The notes beneath the pieces were generated by a model that was not told the DNA's origin, made no database searches, and was given only the letters and a program-made list of their open reading frames with translations. Of a stretch of DNA of 64,000 nt, positions 9,163-18,397 are shown piece by piece (the stretch's first letter is position 1; every line of letters starts with the position of its first letter). The DNA is from Tenacibaculum maritimum NCIMB 2154. GTDB lineage: Bacteria > Bacteroidota > Bacteroidia > Flavobacteriales > Flavobacteriaceae. The stretch lies in the NCBI RefSeq assembly GCF_900119795.1, contig NZ_LT634361.1, forward strand, positions 3,023,001 through 3,087,000, given 5' to 3'. Made by a program: the position numbers and the translations under genes.

Positions 9163-10113
9163 TTAAGGTATATATGTTAATTTGATTACTCTAACTATTG
9201 GATCACTTTCAGTAAATCTAGGCTGAAAAGTAAGTTCGTCAACCCTAAATTTAGAGCCTGATTTAAAAAATATTTCGGCTTCATTTGGAGAACAGGATAT
9301 GTCACAGATATTATACCCTTTAGGGTTTGATATTTCATAAATAACATCACCTCCTCCAGAATTCATAAAACCTTCAGCTATTCCTTCATTAACACTTGAA
9401 GATTTGAAATCTTTAAAAGTAATTTCATCTCCAACATTCCAAGTCTTTGCTAATTGAGATTCTGCTTGACCACAACCTCTAAAAACTAAATCGCCATTAT
9501 GTTGAGTCATTTTACCTAAACCATCATTCAAAAGATGATTAAGACCTTGATTATAATCATCTAAACTACTCGATCTTAATTGACTATTTAATTCTGAGTA
9601 AATCTTTACACCATTTCTAACTTCATCACTTGTATAAACCTTTATTGCGGTTAATTCATCTATTGATAAGCTTGGAAACTGAGAAGGTAAAGTTGAATTA
9701 ACCACTTCTGCTCTCTTGGATAATACAAAAGCATCATCTAAGAAGTGAGATAAATCCTCCCTCTTATTAACCAAATCCTTCCACTTAGCAAACCCACCAG
9801 CCTTCTCAATTTCTTCTACAACTGATTCTGGTATTTTTTGAAATTCTTTTAAATGAATACTTAAATATTGTAATTCATCAACATTTGTTCTTAAGGCTGT
9901 TTCTCCAACCTCATCCATGATCCACCAACTAGTAATTATATCTGAATTCTCATCGATAGCACTCACTAAAGCTTTACTTGTATCTGTAATTCCATTTACA
10001 TCTTTGCTAAAACGATCCCAACGAAGTTCACAAGCTGTTTGACCATAAGAAAAAATGGTACTAAATATAGTTAGTAATACTATTAACTTTATTTTTATTT
10101 TATTCATTTTCAT
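9163..10113 (-). CDS. Secreted ADP-ribosyltransferase toxin cassette (R-S-ExE class)
   Basis: The 316-residue protein begins with a Sec signal peptide (about residues 1-25, ending SYGQ). Residues 30-140 look like a pre-toxin region, with W-W at 63-64, LRTNVDEL near 75 and AGGFAKWK near 105. The C-terminal third carries the three signatures of R-S-E mono-ADP-ribosyltransferases: Arg212 in VFRG, the Ser cluster 238-240 after FKDFK, and Glu278-x-Glu280 in NEAEIFF, followed by SGSKFRV. Such enzymes move ADP-ribose from NAD to a target protein, usually on Arg for the ExE form. The target is not visible here. Having a private signal peptide instead of being fused to a large carrier is unusual. The next gene is probably its immunity gene. 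Confidence 0.75.
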   Translation of the reverse strand: MKMNKIKIKLIVLLTIFSTIFSYGQTACELRWDRFSKDVNGITDTSKALVSAIDENSDIITSWWIMDEVGETALRTNVDELQYLSIHLKEFQKIPESVVEEIEKAGGFAKWKDLVNKREDLSHFLDDAFVLSKRAEVVNSTLPSQFPSLSIDELTAIKVYTSDEVRNGVKIYSELNSQLRSSSLDDYNQGLNHLLNDGLGKMTQHNGDLVFRGCGQAESQLAKTWNVGDEITFKDFKSSSVNEGIAEGFMNSGGGDVIYEISNPKGYNICDISCSPNEAEIFFKSGSKFRVDELTFQPRFTESDPIVRVIKLTYIP

Positions 10114-10127
10114 CTAAACAAATTTTA

Positions 10128-10658
10128 TTATTTCTCAAGAATTCTTTCAAGTATCAAATAACCTTCTTCATTTACAAAACTTTTAATACTTACATCTTTT
10201 AAGAATTTCACAAATCTTTCTTGTATTTCATCACTCTTAAAATGAAGTCTAATAATTTCCCTTTCATATTTATCATCATAAAATATATTGCCAAAATTAA
10301 ATATAGGGGCATCAATTCCTCCATAGAATATTTCTACAACATTAAGTATATCAAATCTATTTATAAACTTTCTCTTCTTTACCCCTTTTTTAATACCCTC
10401 TATTGTTGGAGGTGCTTTTTTAGGCAACAATTCTTGCGGAAAAAACAAAGGATGTATCTCTTCAAACCGCTTTGTTTCTTTTTCTATACGAAAAATAGCA
10501 TGTCTTTCTGGTACAACACGATCATCATGTCCGTTTTCTTATAATTCTTTTGTTGCTCTTATAACATATAAATACTTTTTATATTGGTAAGTATTTCCTA
10601 TTATATCCCCTTCTATAAAAAAGTCTTTTAATAATATTTTAATTTCTTTATTTGTCAT
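10128..10658 (-). pseudogene. Fourth Imm35-like immunity gene, broken by a stop codon
   Basis: From the ATG at 10656-10658 the frame reads 39 codons, meets TAA (plus-strand 10539-10541), then continues in the same frame with the HDDR, RIEKETKRFEEIH and GIKKGVKKRKFIN segments that match the three intact paralogues upstream, ending at 10128. It is the most diverged of the four copies. The downstream 106-codon part has its own Met (10448), so a truncated product is possible, but it would lack the conserved N-terminal half. Confidence 0.75.
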
Positions 10659-10666
10659 TTTTATCT

Positions 10667-11200
10667 TTAAGACTGCTCAGGGACTCTTGTTATAACTAAC
10701 CAACCATCATCTTCTACCTTACATTTTACATTAAGAACTTCTAAAAAGTTTATCATTTTATCTCTAAGCTCATTCTTTTTAAATCGTAAGCTAAGAATCT
10801 CTAAATCCTTTTCTAAATCATAAAGTACTTCTCCAAAAGTAAACTTTTCATTTCCTCTATAATTTAACTTTAAAAAATTATATACATCACTTTCATTTAC
10901 ATATTGTCTTTTTTTAATCCCTTTAGCAATATCATCGATGGTAGGTTCAACATAATGTTTTTTATGTAATTCCGAAGGAACATCCATATAATGAACTCTT
11001 CTAAACTCTTTCGTTTGTTTGTCAACTACTATTGGACCTGGTCCCCCTAAGATTGCATATCTATCATCATGATCTATACCTCTTAATTTTTCTAACTTGG
11101 TAAATACATAGATATAGGTTTCATCTTCAAAGGTTTTATAAATATATTTACCTTCTTCCATGATATCTTTTAATAAGATTTCTAATTCCTCAATGGTCAT
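10667..11200 (-). CDS. Imm35-like immunity protein, copy 3
   Basis: This 177-residue cytoplasmic protein belongs to the tandem family of four copies. Residues 1-75 resemble the YrhB/Imm35 fold: a helix (EELEILLKDIMEEG), a strand pair (YIYVFTK), HDDR, then the loop GGPGPIVVD at 52-60 followed by KQTKEF. The second half (GIKKRQYVN onward) is specific to this family, ending in RVPEQS like its siblings. Its middle reads HYVEPTIDDIAKG, unlike copies 1 and 2. Imm35-type proteins neutralise toxins of polymorphic systems; the likely partner is the papain-like toxin upstream. It lies nine bases after copy 2 with an identical junction, the mark of tandem duplication. Confidence 0.65.
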   Translation of the reverse strand: MTIEELEILLKDIMEEGKYIYKTFEDETYIYVFTKLEKLRGIDHDDRYAILGGPGPIVVDKQTKEFRRVHYMDVPSELHKKHYVEPTIDDIAKGIKKRQYVNESDVYNFLKLNYRGNEKFTFGEVLYDLEKDLEILSLRFKKNELRDKMINFLEVLNVKCKVEDDGWLVITRVPEQS

Positions 11201-11209
11201 ATTATTTCT

Positions 11210-11752
11210 TTAAGACTGCTCTGGGACTCTTGTTATAACTAACCAACCATCTTCTTCTACTTTACATTTTACATTAAGAATATCAAAAAAGTTTATCATT
11301 TTATCTCTAAGCTCATTATTTCTAAATTGTAAACTTAGAACCTCTTTATCTTCTTTATAATCATAAATAGCTTTCCCGAAATTAAATTCTGAGAAATCAC
11401 TATTTTCTTCAAATTTTAATTTACAGAAGTTATAAGTATCATTAAAGTTTACATATTGTCTTTTTTTAATCCCTTTAGCAATACTATCTACTGTTCTTTT
11501 TTTAGAGTTTCTTTTTCGTAATTCCGAAGGAACATCCATATAATGAACTCTTTTAAACTCTTTCGTTTGTTTGTCAACTACTATAGGACCTGGTCCTCCA
11601 ACTCTTCCGTATCTATCATCATGATCTATACCTCTTAATTTTTCTAGCTTGGTAAATACATAGATATAGGTTTCATCTTCAAAGGTTTTATAAATATATT
11701 TACCTTCTTCCATGATATCTCTTAATAATATTTCTAATTTCTCAATGGTCAT
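11210..11752 (-). CDS. Imm35-like immunity protein, copy 2
   Basis: This is a 180-residue sibling of the flanking copies. Its N-terminal 75 residues are almost the same as theirs, including the HDDR and G-GPIVVD loop. The segment after it (RKRNSKKRTVDSIAKG) matches copy 1, but the region from NFCKLKFEENSDF to EVLSLQF is different from both neighbours, while the C-terminal DGWLVITRVPEQS is again identical. So the gene is a mosaic of shared and private blocks, as expected if repertoire changes arise by gene conversion between copies. It has no signal peptide and is predicted cytoplasmic. It lies in one run with the toxin gene. Confidence 0.65.
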   Translation of the reverse strand: MTIEKLEILLRDIMEEGKYIYKTFEDETYIYVFTKLEKLRGIDHDDRYGRVGGPGPIVVDKQTKEFKRVHYMDVPSELRKRNSKKRTVDSIAKGIKKRQYVNFNDTYNFCKLKFEENSDFSEFNFGKAIYDYKEDKEVLSLQFRNNELRDKMINFFDILNVKCKVEEDGWLVITRVPEQS

Positions 11753-11761
11753 ATTATTTCT

Positions 11762-12301
11762 TTAAGACTGCTCCGGGACTCTTGTTATAACTAACCAACC
11801 ATCTTCTTCTACCTTACATTTTACATTAAGAATATTAAAAAAGTTTATCATCTTATCTCTAAGCTCATTCTTTTTAAACCGTAAGCTAAGAATCTCTAGA
11901 TCCTTTTCTAAATCATAAAGTACTTTTCCAAAAGTAAACTTTTCATTTCCTCTATAATTTAACTTTAAAAAATTATATACATCACCTTCATTTACATATT
12001 GTCTTTTTTTAATCCCTTTAGCAATACTATCTACTGTTCTTTTTTTAGAGTTTCTTTTTCGTAATTCCGAAGGAACATCCATATAATGAACTCTTTTAAA
12101 CTCTTTCGTTTGCTTGTCAACTACTATTGGACCTAGTCCTCCCAATCTTCCATACCTATCATCATGATCTATACCTCTTAATTTTTCTAACTTGGTAAAT
12201 ACATAGATATAGGTTTCATCTTCAAAGGTTTTATAAATATATTTACCTTCTTCCATGATATCTTTTAATAAGATTTCTAATTTCTCAATGGTCATAATCA
12301 A
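11762..12301 (-). CDS. Imm35-like immunity protein, copy 1 (adjacent to the toxin gene)
   Basis: This 179-residue copy lies seven bases after the stop of the large toxin gene and is the natural first candidate for its immunity protein. Two starts are possible, Met1 at 12301 or Met3 at 12295; the other copies begin at the position equal to Met3. The Imm35-like N-terminal half has GGLGPIVVD where copy 3 has GGPGPIVVD. The C-terminal half (LNYRGNEKFTFG, DLEKDLEILSLRF) matches copy 3 nearly residue for residue. The protein is acidic and basic in turns, with no export signal, and fits a cytoplasmic protector. Confidence 0.7.
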   Translation of the reverse strand: MIMTIEKLEILLKDIMEEGKYIYKTFEDETYIYVFTKLEKLRGIDHDDRYGRLGGLGPIVVDKQTKEFKRVHYMDVPSELRKRNSKKRTVDSIAKGIKKRQYVNEGDVYNFLKLNYRGNEKFTFGKVLYDLEKDLEILSLRFKKNELRDKMINFFNILNVKCKVEEDGWLVITRVPEQS

Positions 12302-12308
12302 AACTTAT

Positions 12309-15300
12309 TTATTTACATATTACACGTTTTGCATTTTGCAAATTGGTTATTTTAGTTCTAATACTTACAGGTATATTTGGACTTCTTTCCATAGCTTCCC
12401 ATACCTTAAATAAAAGTGGATCTTTATTAAACTCTGATAATATTACTACTTTATTATCGAACTCTCGTACAAATTGCTGTAATTTTGTATATGGTACTTC
12501 TTCTAAAGTATTAAGAAACTCTTTGGGCATTTTATCTACCCATACATGTACCTCTTTAGGTAAATCTCTTTTTAAATTGTTTCTAGAAATGTATGTATGG
12601 TCTTTATACAAAACTTCGAACACTTCAATGGAAGTAAACTTATCATCTATATAAGTTTTATCATATTTTGCTCCGTTTTGTATATCGATAATTTCCCACT
12701 CTCTATTTGCCACTCTTCTTGCATTAAAAGCATGATGTGATGTAAAGTCTTCTATAAAATCTTCTTCATACTTTCCAACAAGTATAACACTTTCTTGATG
12801 AATACCATCTAATTTAATAGTTAAGTTATCAAAATCAAGAGCATTATGAATTTTTACATTATCAAACCCAAATACATCATAAATTAATTTATTTATCTCT
12901 TCTGGAGCAACACCTGCATGGTATTTTTTGGCTATTTTTTCAATAACTTCATTCGTCCCTTTTGTAAATTCATTTTGATATTTAATAGCACAGGTAAAAC
13001 AATTGTGATTAAGTTTATTGGGATTATGAATATTCCTCAACTCCAATAATTCATCTACTTGTAGTTTTATAATGTCTTCTCTAAGTCCTCCGACTAAACT
13101 AAGATATATATTCCCATTAGATGAGCTTTCTAAAATTCTAATATCTGAAGCTTTATTTACACCGCTAACATTAGTTATTACGTTAGGAATGATAGCGATT
13201 TCTGTAACATCTTCTACTCCTTCTGGTAACCATTTTGAAGATTCTACAAGACTTACAGTTTTATCTTCATTTAATATTATTTTACCTAAACCTAGTCTTT
13301 TGTTATTGTAATCTATTGCTAAGGATACTTTATACGGTGTATTTGTTGCATTAACAACGATATTAAACTGTTTTGGTGTACTAAAAATGATATTACATTC
13401 CATTTTTAATTCAACCAAAGTTCTATAAAGAATACGTTTCCCTAAATTACTGAGTTCAGCTTCTTTCTTTACCGCTAATGCCAAATCATCCAATCGGAAA
13501 ATTACATCAAGTTTTTGCTCAACACTTAATTTTTTAAAAGCTTCTAAAAAGTTAGCCTTATTTGTTGGATCAATTATTAATTTTTTAAAATGAGTTTTTG
13601 TACCAACTAAATCCGTGGCATATTTAAAAATAGTTTTACTTCTACTACCAACAGTAGAAATCAAAGATGGCAAATGTCTTAAATTATAAACTCCATATAT
13701 AGCTGTCCAGGTATTGAAAAACTTTTCATTGCCTAAAAGACTTTGATTATCCACATTATTGGCGATGGTAAATACAATATCTGCTGTAGCTAAAGTAGCA
13801 TCTATTGTTAGAAGTATTGATGATGCTCCTCCTGTTAATGGTATTGCTGCAACTGCTATTACTTCTGTAAATACTCGTAAAAAAGCTTCGTTGTTTTTAC
13901 CATTAATATTGGTAGCTAACCAATGAACAAATATACTTGGAACTAATAATTGTCCCTTCTTTATTTCTTTTCCATTTATTATAAACCCTTCATTTACATC
14001 TAAAACTACACAGTCATAAGGTGAATAAATATTTTTAAATGTTGTACCTGTTATGCTTCCTCCTGACTCGGTTCCTGTCCTAACTGTTATATTAACTAAA
14101 CCTTCTTTTAAAGAGGTTTTCATTTCATATGGTAAACTATTAGATCCTGCAAAGCCAAACATATTGTTCATTGCTGTAGGAACTACATTGAGTTTGCTAT
14201 AATTTTCATAATTAAAAGGAATTTCTCTCCATGACTTATATTTTTTTATGGTTTCTATATAAAATTCTTTTGAACTCCTTTTTATTAACCATTTAGAAAT
14301 ATAAGCTATTATCTCTTTAAATTGAGGATTATTATTATCCGCCCAATCATTAGTTATATTAACTACTTTATTTAATAGTCTATAGTTTTCAACTTTTAAT
14401 ATATCTAGAATCTTTTGCTCTCTTTCATAATTACCGTCTGCTAATTTGAAAATTTTCATTAATAAATTTTCGGTCTCATTACCCCAATCGTCAGCATTCG
14501 AAAGACTTTTTAAAACTATTTTTAATTTTTCAAAACCTATCTTATCAAAAAAACAGTCCCAATTATCCGAGGTAACATTTTGATAACTAATATTCATTAT
14601 ACTTCTAAATGCCTCTATCAGATCATCATGGTCAGCGTCATCTAATATCTCAAAGTTTTTAACTTGTTCTGCTACTATAGGATAATAATTAAGATCATAT
14701 TGTTTCCAATGATTAATCAAACTTTTAGCATTATTTGTAAAAGGCACCTCTTCATGTCCTTCATCAAATTGGGGTGTGGTATATGAGGCAGCTCCAGTTC
14801 TTTGATTAAAATGAGTTTTTACAATAAGTTTTAATAAGCCCCCTGGAATTCCTCTTTTAAAACACCCTTTTAAAATCCCATGTTTTTCAAGTTGCGTAGC
14901 ATGTATAAATACATAGGCATCATTATCATATTCCTTTTTACCATCGAAACCACTCTTATCAATATTATCTATTATGAATTGTTGCACCTCTTGACTTAAT
15001 GAGGGTTCAAAAGTTGCTACGGAAACTTCATTGAACTTTGTTACCTCTTTAAGACGTTGCGATAAAAAATCATATTCTTGATAATCTCCCTGAGAAGTGT
15101 AATTGTTCCCTCCCTCCTCAGGAGTTATAGAAAGTTTTCCAACCTTAAATATTATTGCACTATTAGCTACTGCCGGAAATCCAACAATAGCACTATCAAT
15201 TGATTTATTAGTTTTAGTATCAATATAAGGTTCATCTTCGGAAGTCATGTATCCCATAAATTTCTTTGAAACACATTTCCATGCAGCAGTATAGGTTTTA

Positions 15301-18300
15301 TCCTTTAATTTAAATCTAGTTAGGGTTCCAAATGGTTTAATTCTAAAAGGATCTTTTGTATCCGCGGAACATATTTCAGAATCACCTGTGCTAAAAATAA
15401 CCTCTGTAATATCTCCAGAAACTGTAATAGGTTTTCCTGATCTCGATATAAAAGTATAAGTACCATCAGCATTAGCGAATTCTTTTAACTCACTTATATC
15501 AGTTATTGTAACTTGCTCCCCCTCCTGATCACCATCAAAAATCCCTATACGTAATTTAGGGTTATGTATAGCTTGCCAGTGTACAAAAGGAAGTTTTGTT
15601 CCTTCTTTATAATCTAACAACCAATTGGTCGCTTTTTCAGGATACTGGTAACTATGGGTAGAAAATGGATGCTTTAACTGGAAAACTCCATGTCCTAACT
15701 CGTGAGCAGCTGTAAGTGGTATGCAATTAGCAGTATTACAGTTGGCAGTGTATATGTATCCAAACTGCCTACCAAGTGGCATGAGTCCTCTTTCTGCTGT
15801 CGAAGTAGGTTGCTTATTTGTTAAAATAAGGTAATATGCATCATTTTTATATTGTGGATGTTCTTTTAACTTATTGTTTATAGCTCTTTGTTGCTCAGTA
15901 TATTGTGCTGCAAAGCCACTTTCTTCACTTTGTATAACTGCATCAGGAACTATAACATCTAAATCCTCCTTAAAATCGTTAATTTCGGTAATGGTAAGAT
16001 TTACCATTGCCTGTTTATAGATGTCTTGTAGTTCTTCTTTTATTTTATCAGTGTTAGTTTCAGCCGTATTTACTAAAACTACGTTTACATTTTTTGGACT
16101 GGCTTGGTATTGTATAAATGCCCCCGCAACTTCATATTTAGCTCCTTGTTTTACTAAGGCTTGGGTTTCTATTGCTGCATCATCAAAAACTCCTTTTAAT
16201 TGTAGGGTATATGAAGTAGCTGTACTGTCTATTTTAGTAATTGCTATTCCGTCTTTTGTTTTAAAAACTAAATCTTGCGGCTTAATCTCACTATCTGTAA
16301 TAGACAAATTAGCTACTATGGTTTCAGTATCATGTTTAGCAACAGCCTTGTAAGATATGTAATAATCCTTTCCTAGTTTTCTGTATAAGTTTTTGGTAGC
16401 ACTATAACTATTTTCATAAGTATCAAATCCATATTTACTATTAGACGCTTTCTTAAAAGTTACCTCTACTCCTTTTGCCGATATCGCAGTAGCTTCACCT
16501 TGGCTGTTTACTCCATTCGTATTTTCTGAATTACTAGCCCCACCTTCAGCTACTGCTCCTTCGTTGCTAACATTTCCTTCTTCATCAACTGTCCAAACCT
16601 GTCCATTACTGTCCGTAATTACCATATCTTCTCCTCCTGGCAATTCTAGTACCTCTCCGTTTTCTCCTACTACCAGAACATCTCCATTAGAATCTATTTG
16701 TACCTCTGAAACCACAAAATCCACATTCGAAGATGCTGTATTTCCAACACCTCCATGTGTCCAATCATTGACATCTTCCACATCACCCCAAGTAGTATCA
16801 TACGTCGTACTTACTACCCCCTCTATCAATTGATAATCTGTATTGATACGAATATTAGTAAAACTTACCGCTAATTTTGTATCTGCTAAATAAGGCACTA
16901 CAATATAACCAACTCCTCTAAAACGACCATTACTCCCTGATACTTGCTTGATCGTTACTGGAAAATCACCCGCTGTAAAAGTTTCATTAATCCCTATATT
17001 TTGCAAAGGCTGGGTATTGCTTATTTCTATTTCTGGTACAATACCACAAGTATAGCTGCTACTCTTTTCATTTTTAGCGGGCAGACTAAACTCATTAATG
17101 GCACTATAAGCATACAAAGGGTTAAAATCATTCAGCTCATTACAACTACCTCCGACTCGAAAAACATAGGTTTTGCCTGCTCGTAAATTGCTAATTTGCA
17201 CCTGTGTATTGTAAGTATATACCTCAAACCATTCCGCATCAGGAATGTCTGCTCTTTTATACTGAACATGGTATCTTTTATGTTCAGGCATCCCTTGCCA
17301 ACGTATTTGAACACGCGCTTTACCTACTGCTTCTGAAAGTACATATCTAGGTGGGTAACAAGCCGTATTATAGGTAAAATAATAGATCTCACTATACCCA
17401 TCATTTTTAAAAACCGAGTTCTTACTTAGCCCTGTTCTTGATACCGCTCTTACCCGCCAACCATATCGTTTGTTCGGCAATAATGTTGGCTTACCAATAT
17501 GGTATAATAGTGTAGTAGTAGCTGTGGTTTCTGTATAATAATTAGGGGACGTTAAAAAAGCTGCTTCCGGAGCTATTTGAGTGTCCCATAATTCTCGTAA
17601 TTCAAATTCATATGATACATTGCTCGCATTGGCATGTCTGGGTGTCCATTGAAAAATAATATTCATTGGATCTTGTGCCACGACTTGGTCGCCTTTATAA
17701 GGAACGTTTAAAAAAGGAGGATCGTTTAAAAGCAAATAAATATTAGAACAGCCTAATGTTGGGTGATTCAATTGTTCGTTGGTAAACGCATCATATACTT
17801 CCCAACAAAAGGTATATACTCCCTCGGGCAAAGATTTCTGGTATTGCCGTGGGGTGATTCCTATTAAATTATTGGGTTCAAAATAGGAACTTAAATCGAT
17901 GTTTGTATATTGATTTGAAACACCTCCATTTAAAAATATAGGACTTGCACCATGTACAAAATCTACAGAACGTATATCAAGTCCATTACCTTGGATACGT
18001 AATTTTAGACGTACTTGCTTATTATTGGCTACCACATCGGTTAACAATAGATGTAAGCGTAGTTTGACATCGCTGGCACTGGTGTAATCACTCAGTTTGG
18101 TCGTATAAGGAGGAATGATTGTTTGCGTTACTTGTACTGGATAGCGTTGGGCATGGGTCAGCGATATGCATAGTAAAAAGTAAACCGTAAGCAATAGGCT
18201 ATTTTGTAGAAAGTGCCTTTTTAAGAATTGATCGATGGTACCTTGTCTTTTTGCCATGAAATTACCTATGGTTTCTTTGCATACTGCGTATGGCTTCTCA

Positions 18301-18344
18301 ACACACCATACCATGGCCATCATATATTGAATCCTCTTTTTCAT
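12309..18344 (-). CDS. Large secreted polymorphic toxin: TANFOR/fn3 modules, zincin, papain-like toxin domain
   Basis: The frame gives 2011 residues. The signal peptide is internal (about 42-65, ending THAQ), so translation may start at Met30 (18257). A TANFOR-like module covers about 66-215, fibronectin-like domains about 215-425, and a Gly/Asn/Glu-rich linker about 530-620. A zincin motif HELGHGVFQLKH lies near residue 880; related proteins probably use it for self-cleavage. A hydrophobic pre-toxin stretch lies near 1488-1531. The toxin domain has papain-like residues Cys1782 (HNCFTC), His1870/1871 (SHHAFN) and Asp1887 (IIDIQNG), as in Tox-PL proteases and deamidases. About 110 further residues follow, ending abruptly in VWEAM...SIRTKITNLQ, which resembles the pre-toxin segment of the orphan ART gene. 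No type IX sorting domain is present at the C-terminus. Three immunity genes follow directly. Confidence 0.75.
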   Translation of the reverse strand: MKKRIQYMMAMVWCVEKPYAVCKETIGNFMAKRQGTIDQFLKRHFLQNSLLLTVYFLLCISLTHAQRYPVQVTQTIIPPYTTKLSDYTSASDVKLRLHLLLTDVVANNKQVRLKLRIQGNGLDIRSVDFVHGASPIFLNGGVSNQYTNIDLSSYFEPNNLIGITPRQYQKSLPEGVYTFCWEVYDAFTNEQLNHPTLGCSNIYLLLNDPPFLNVPYKGDQVVAQDPMNIIFQWTPRHANASNVSYEFELRELWDTQIAPEAAFLTSPNYYTETTATTTLLYHIGKPTLLPNKRYGWRVRAVSRTGLSKNSVFKNDGYSEIYYFTYNTACYPPRYVLSEAVGKARVQIRWQGMPEHKRYHVQYKRADIPDAEWFEVYTYNTQVQISNLRAGKTYVFRVGGSCNELNDFNPLYAYSAINEFSLPAKNEKSSSYTCGIVPEIEISNTQPLQNIGINETFTAGDFPVTIKQVSGSNGRFRGVGYIVVPYLADTKLAVSFTNIRINTDYQLIEGVVSTTYDTTWGDVEDVNDWTHGGVGNTASSNVDFVVSEVQIDSNGDVLVVGENGEVLELPGGEDMVITDSNGQVWTVDEEGNVSNEGAVAEGGASNSENTNGVNSQGEATAISAKGVEVTFKKASNSKYGFDTYENSYSATKNLYRKLGKDYYISYKAVAKHDTETIVANLSITDSEIKPQDLVFKTKDGIAITKIDSTATSYTLQLKGVFDDAAIETQALVKQGAKYEVAGAFIQYQASPKNVNVVLVNTAETNTDKIKEELQDIYKQAMVNLTITEINDFKEDLDVIVPDAVIQSEESGFAAQYTEQQRAINNKLKEHPQYKNDAYYLILTNKQPTSTAERGLMPLGRQFGYIYTANCNTANCIPLTAAHELGHGVFQLKHPFSTHSYQYPEKATNWLLDYKEGTKLPFVHWQAIHNPKLRIGIFDGDQEGEQVTITDISELKEFANADGTYTFISRSGKPITVSGDITEVIFSTGDSEICSADTKDPFRIKPFGTLTRFKLKDKTYTAAWKCVSKKFMGYMTSEDEPYIDTKTNKSIDSAIVGFPAVANSAIIFKVGKLSITPEEGGNNYTSQGDYQEYDFLSQRLKEVTKFNEVSVATFEPSLSQEVQQFIIDNIDKSGFDGKKEYDNDAYVFIHATQLEKHGILKGCFKRGIPGGLLKLIVKTHFNQRTGAASYTTPQFDEGHEEVPFTNNAKSLINHWKQYDLNYYPIVAEQVKNFEILDDADHDDLIEAFRSIMNISYQNVTSDNWDCFFDKIGFEKLKIVLKSLSNADDWGNETENLLMKIFKLADGNYEREQKILDILKVENYRLLNKVVNITNDWADNNNPQFKEIIAYISKWLIKRSSKEFYIETIKKYKSWREIPFNYENYSKLNVVPTAMNNMFGFAGSNSLPYEMKTSLKEGLVNITVRTGTESGGSITGTTFKNIYSPYDCVVLDVNEGFIINGKEIKKGQLLVPSIFVHWLATNINGKNNEAFLRVFTEVIAVAAIPLTGGASSILLTIDATLATADIVFTIANNVDNQSLLGNEKFFNTWTAIYGVYNLRHLPSLISTVGSRSKTIFKYATDLVGTKTHFKKLIIDPTNKANFLEAFKKLSVEQKLDVIFRLDDLALAVKKEAELSNLGKRILYRTLVELKMECNIIFSTPKQFNIVVNATNTPYKVSLAIDYNNKRLGLGKIILNEDKTVSLVESSKWLPEGVEDVTEIAIIPNVITNVSGVNKASDIRILESSSNGNIYLSLVGGLREDIIKLQVDELLELRNIHNPNKLNHNCFTCAIKYQNEFTKGTNEVIEKIAKKYHAGVAPEEINKLIYDVFGFDNVKIHNALDFDNLTIKLDGIHQESVILVGKYEEDFIEDFTSHHAFNARRVANREWEIIDIQNGAKYDKTYIDDKFTSIEVFEVLYKDHTYISRNNLKRDLPKEVHVWVDKMPKEFLNTLEEVPYTKLQQFVREFDNKVVILSEFNKDPLLFKVWEAMERSPNIPVSIRTKITNLQNAKRVICK

Positions 18345-18397
18345 CTTTATTTATTTTTTTTTAGAAGGTTATATCATTGAAGTGATTTAAACCTTCC

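Noticed and set aside
12343..17186. Several plus-strand open frames opposite the large toxin gene
   Set aside because: They are antisense shadows of a continuous, clearly coding minus-strand frame.
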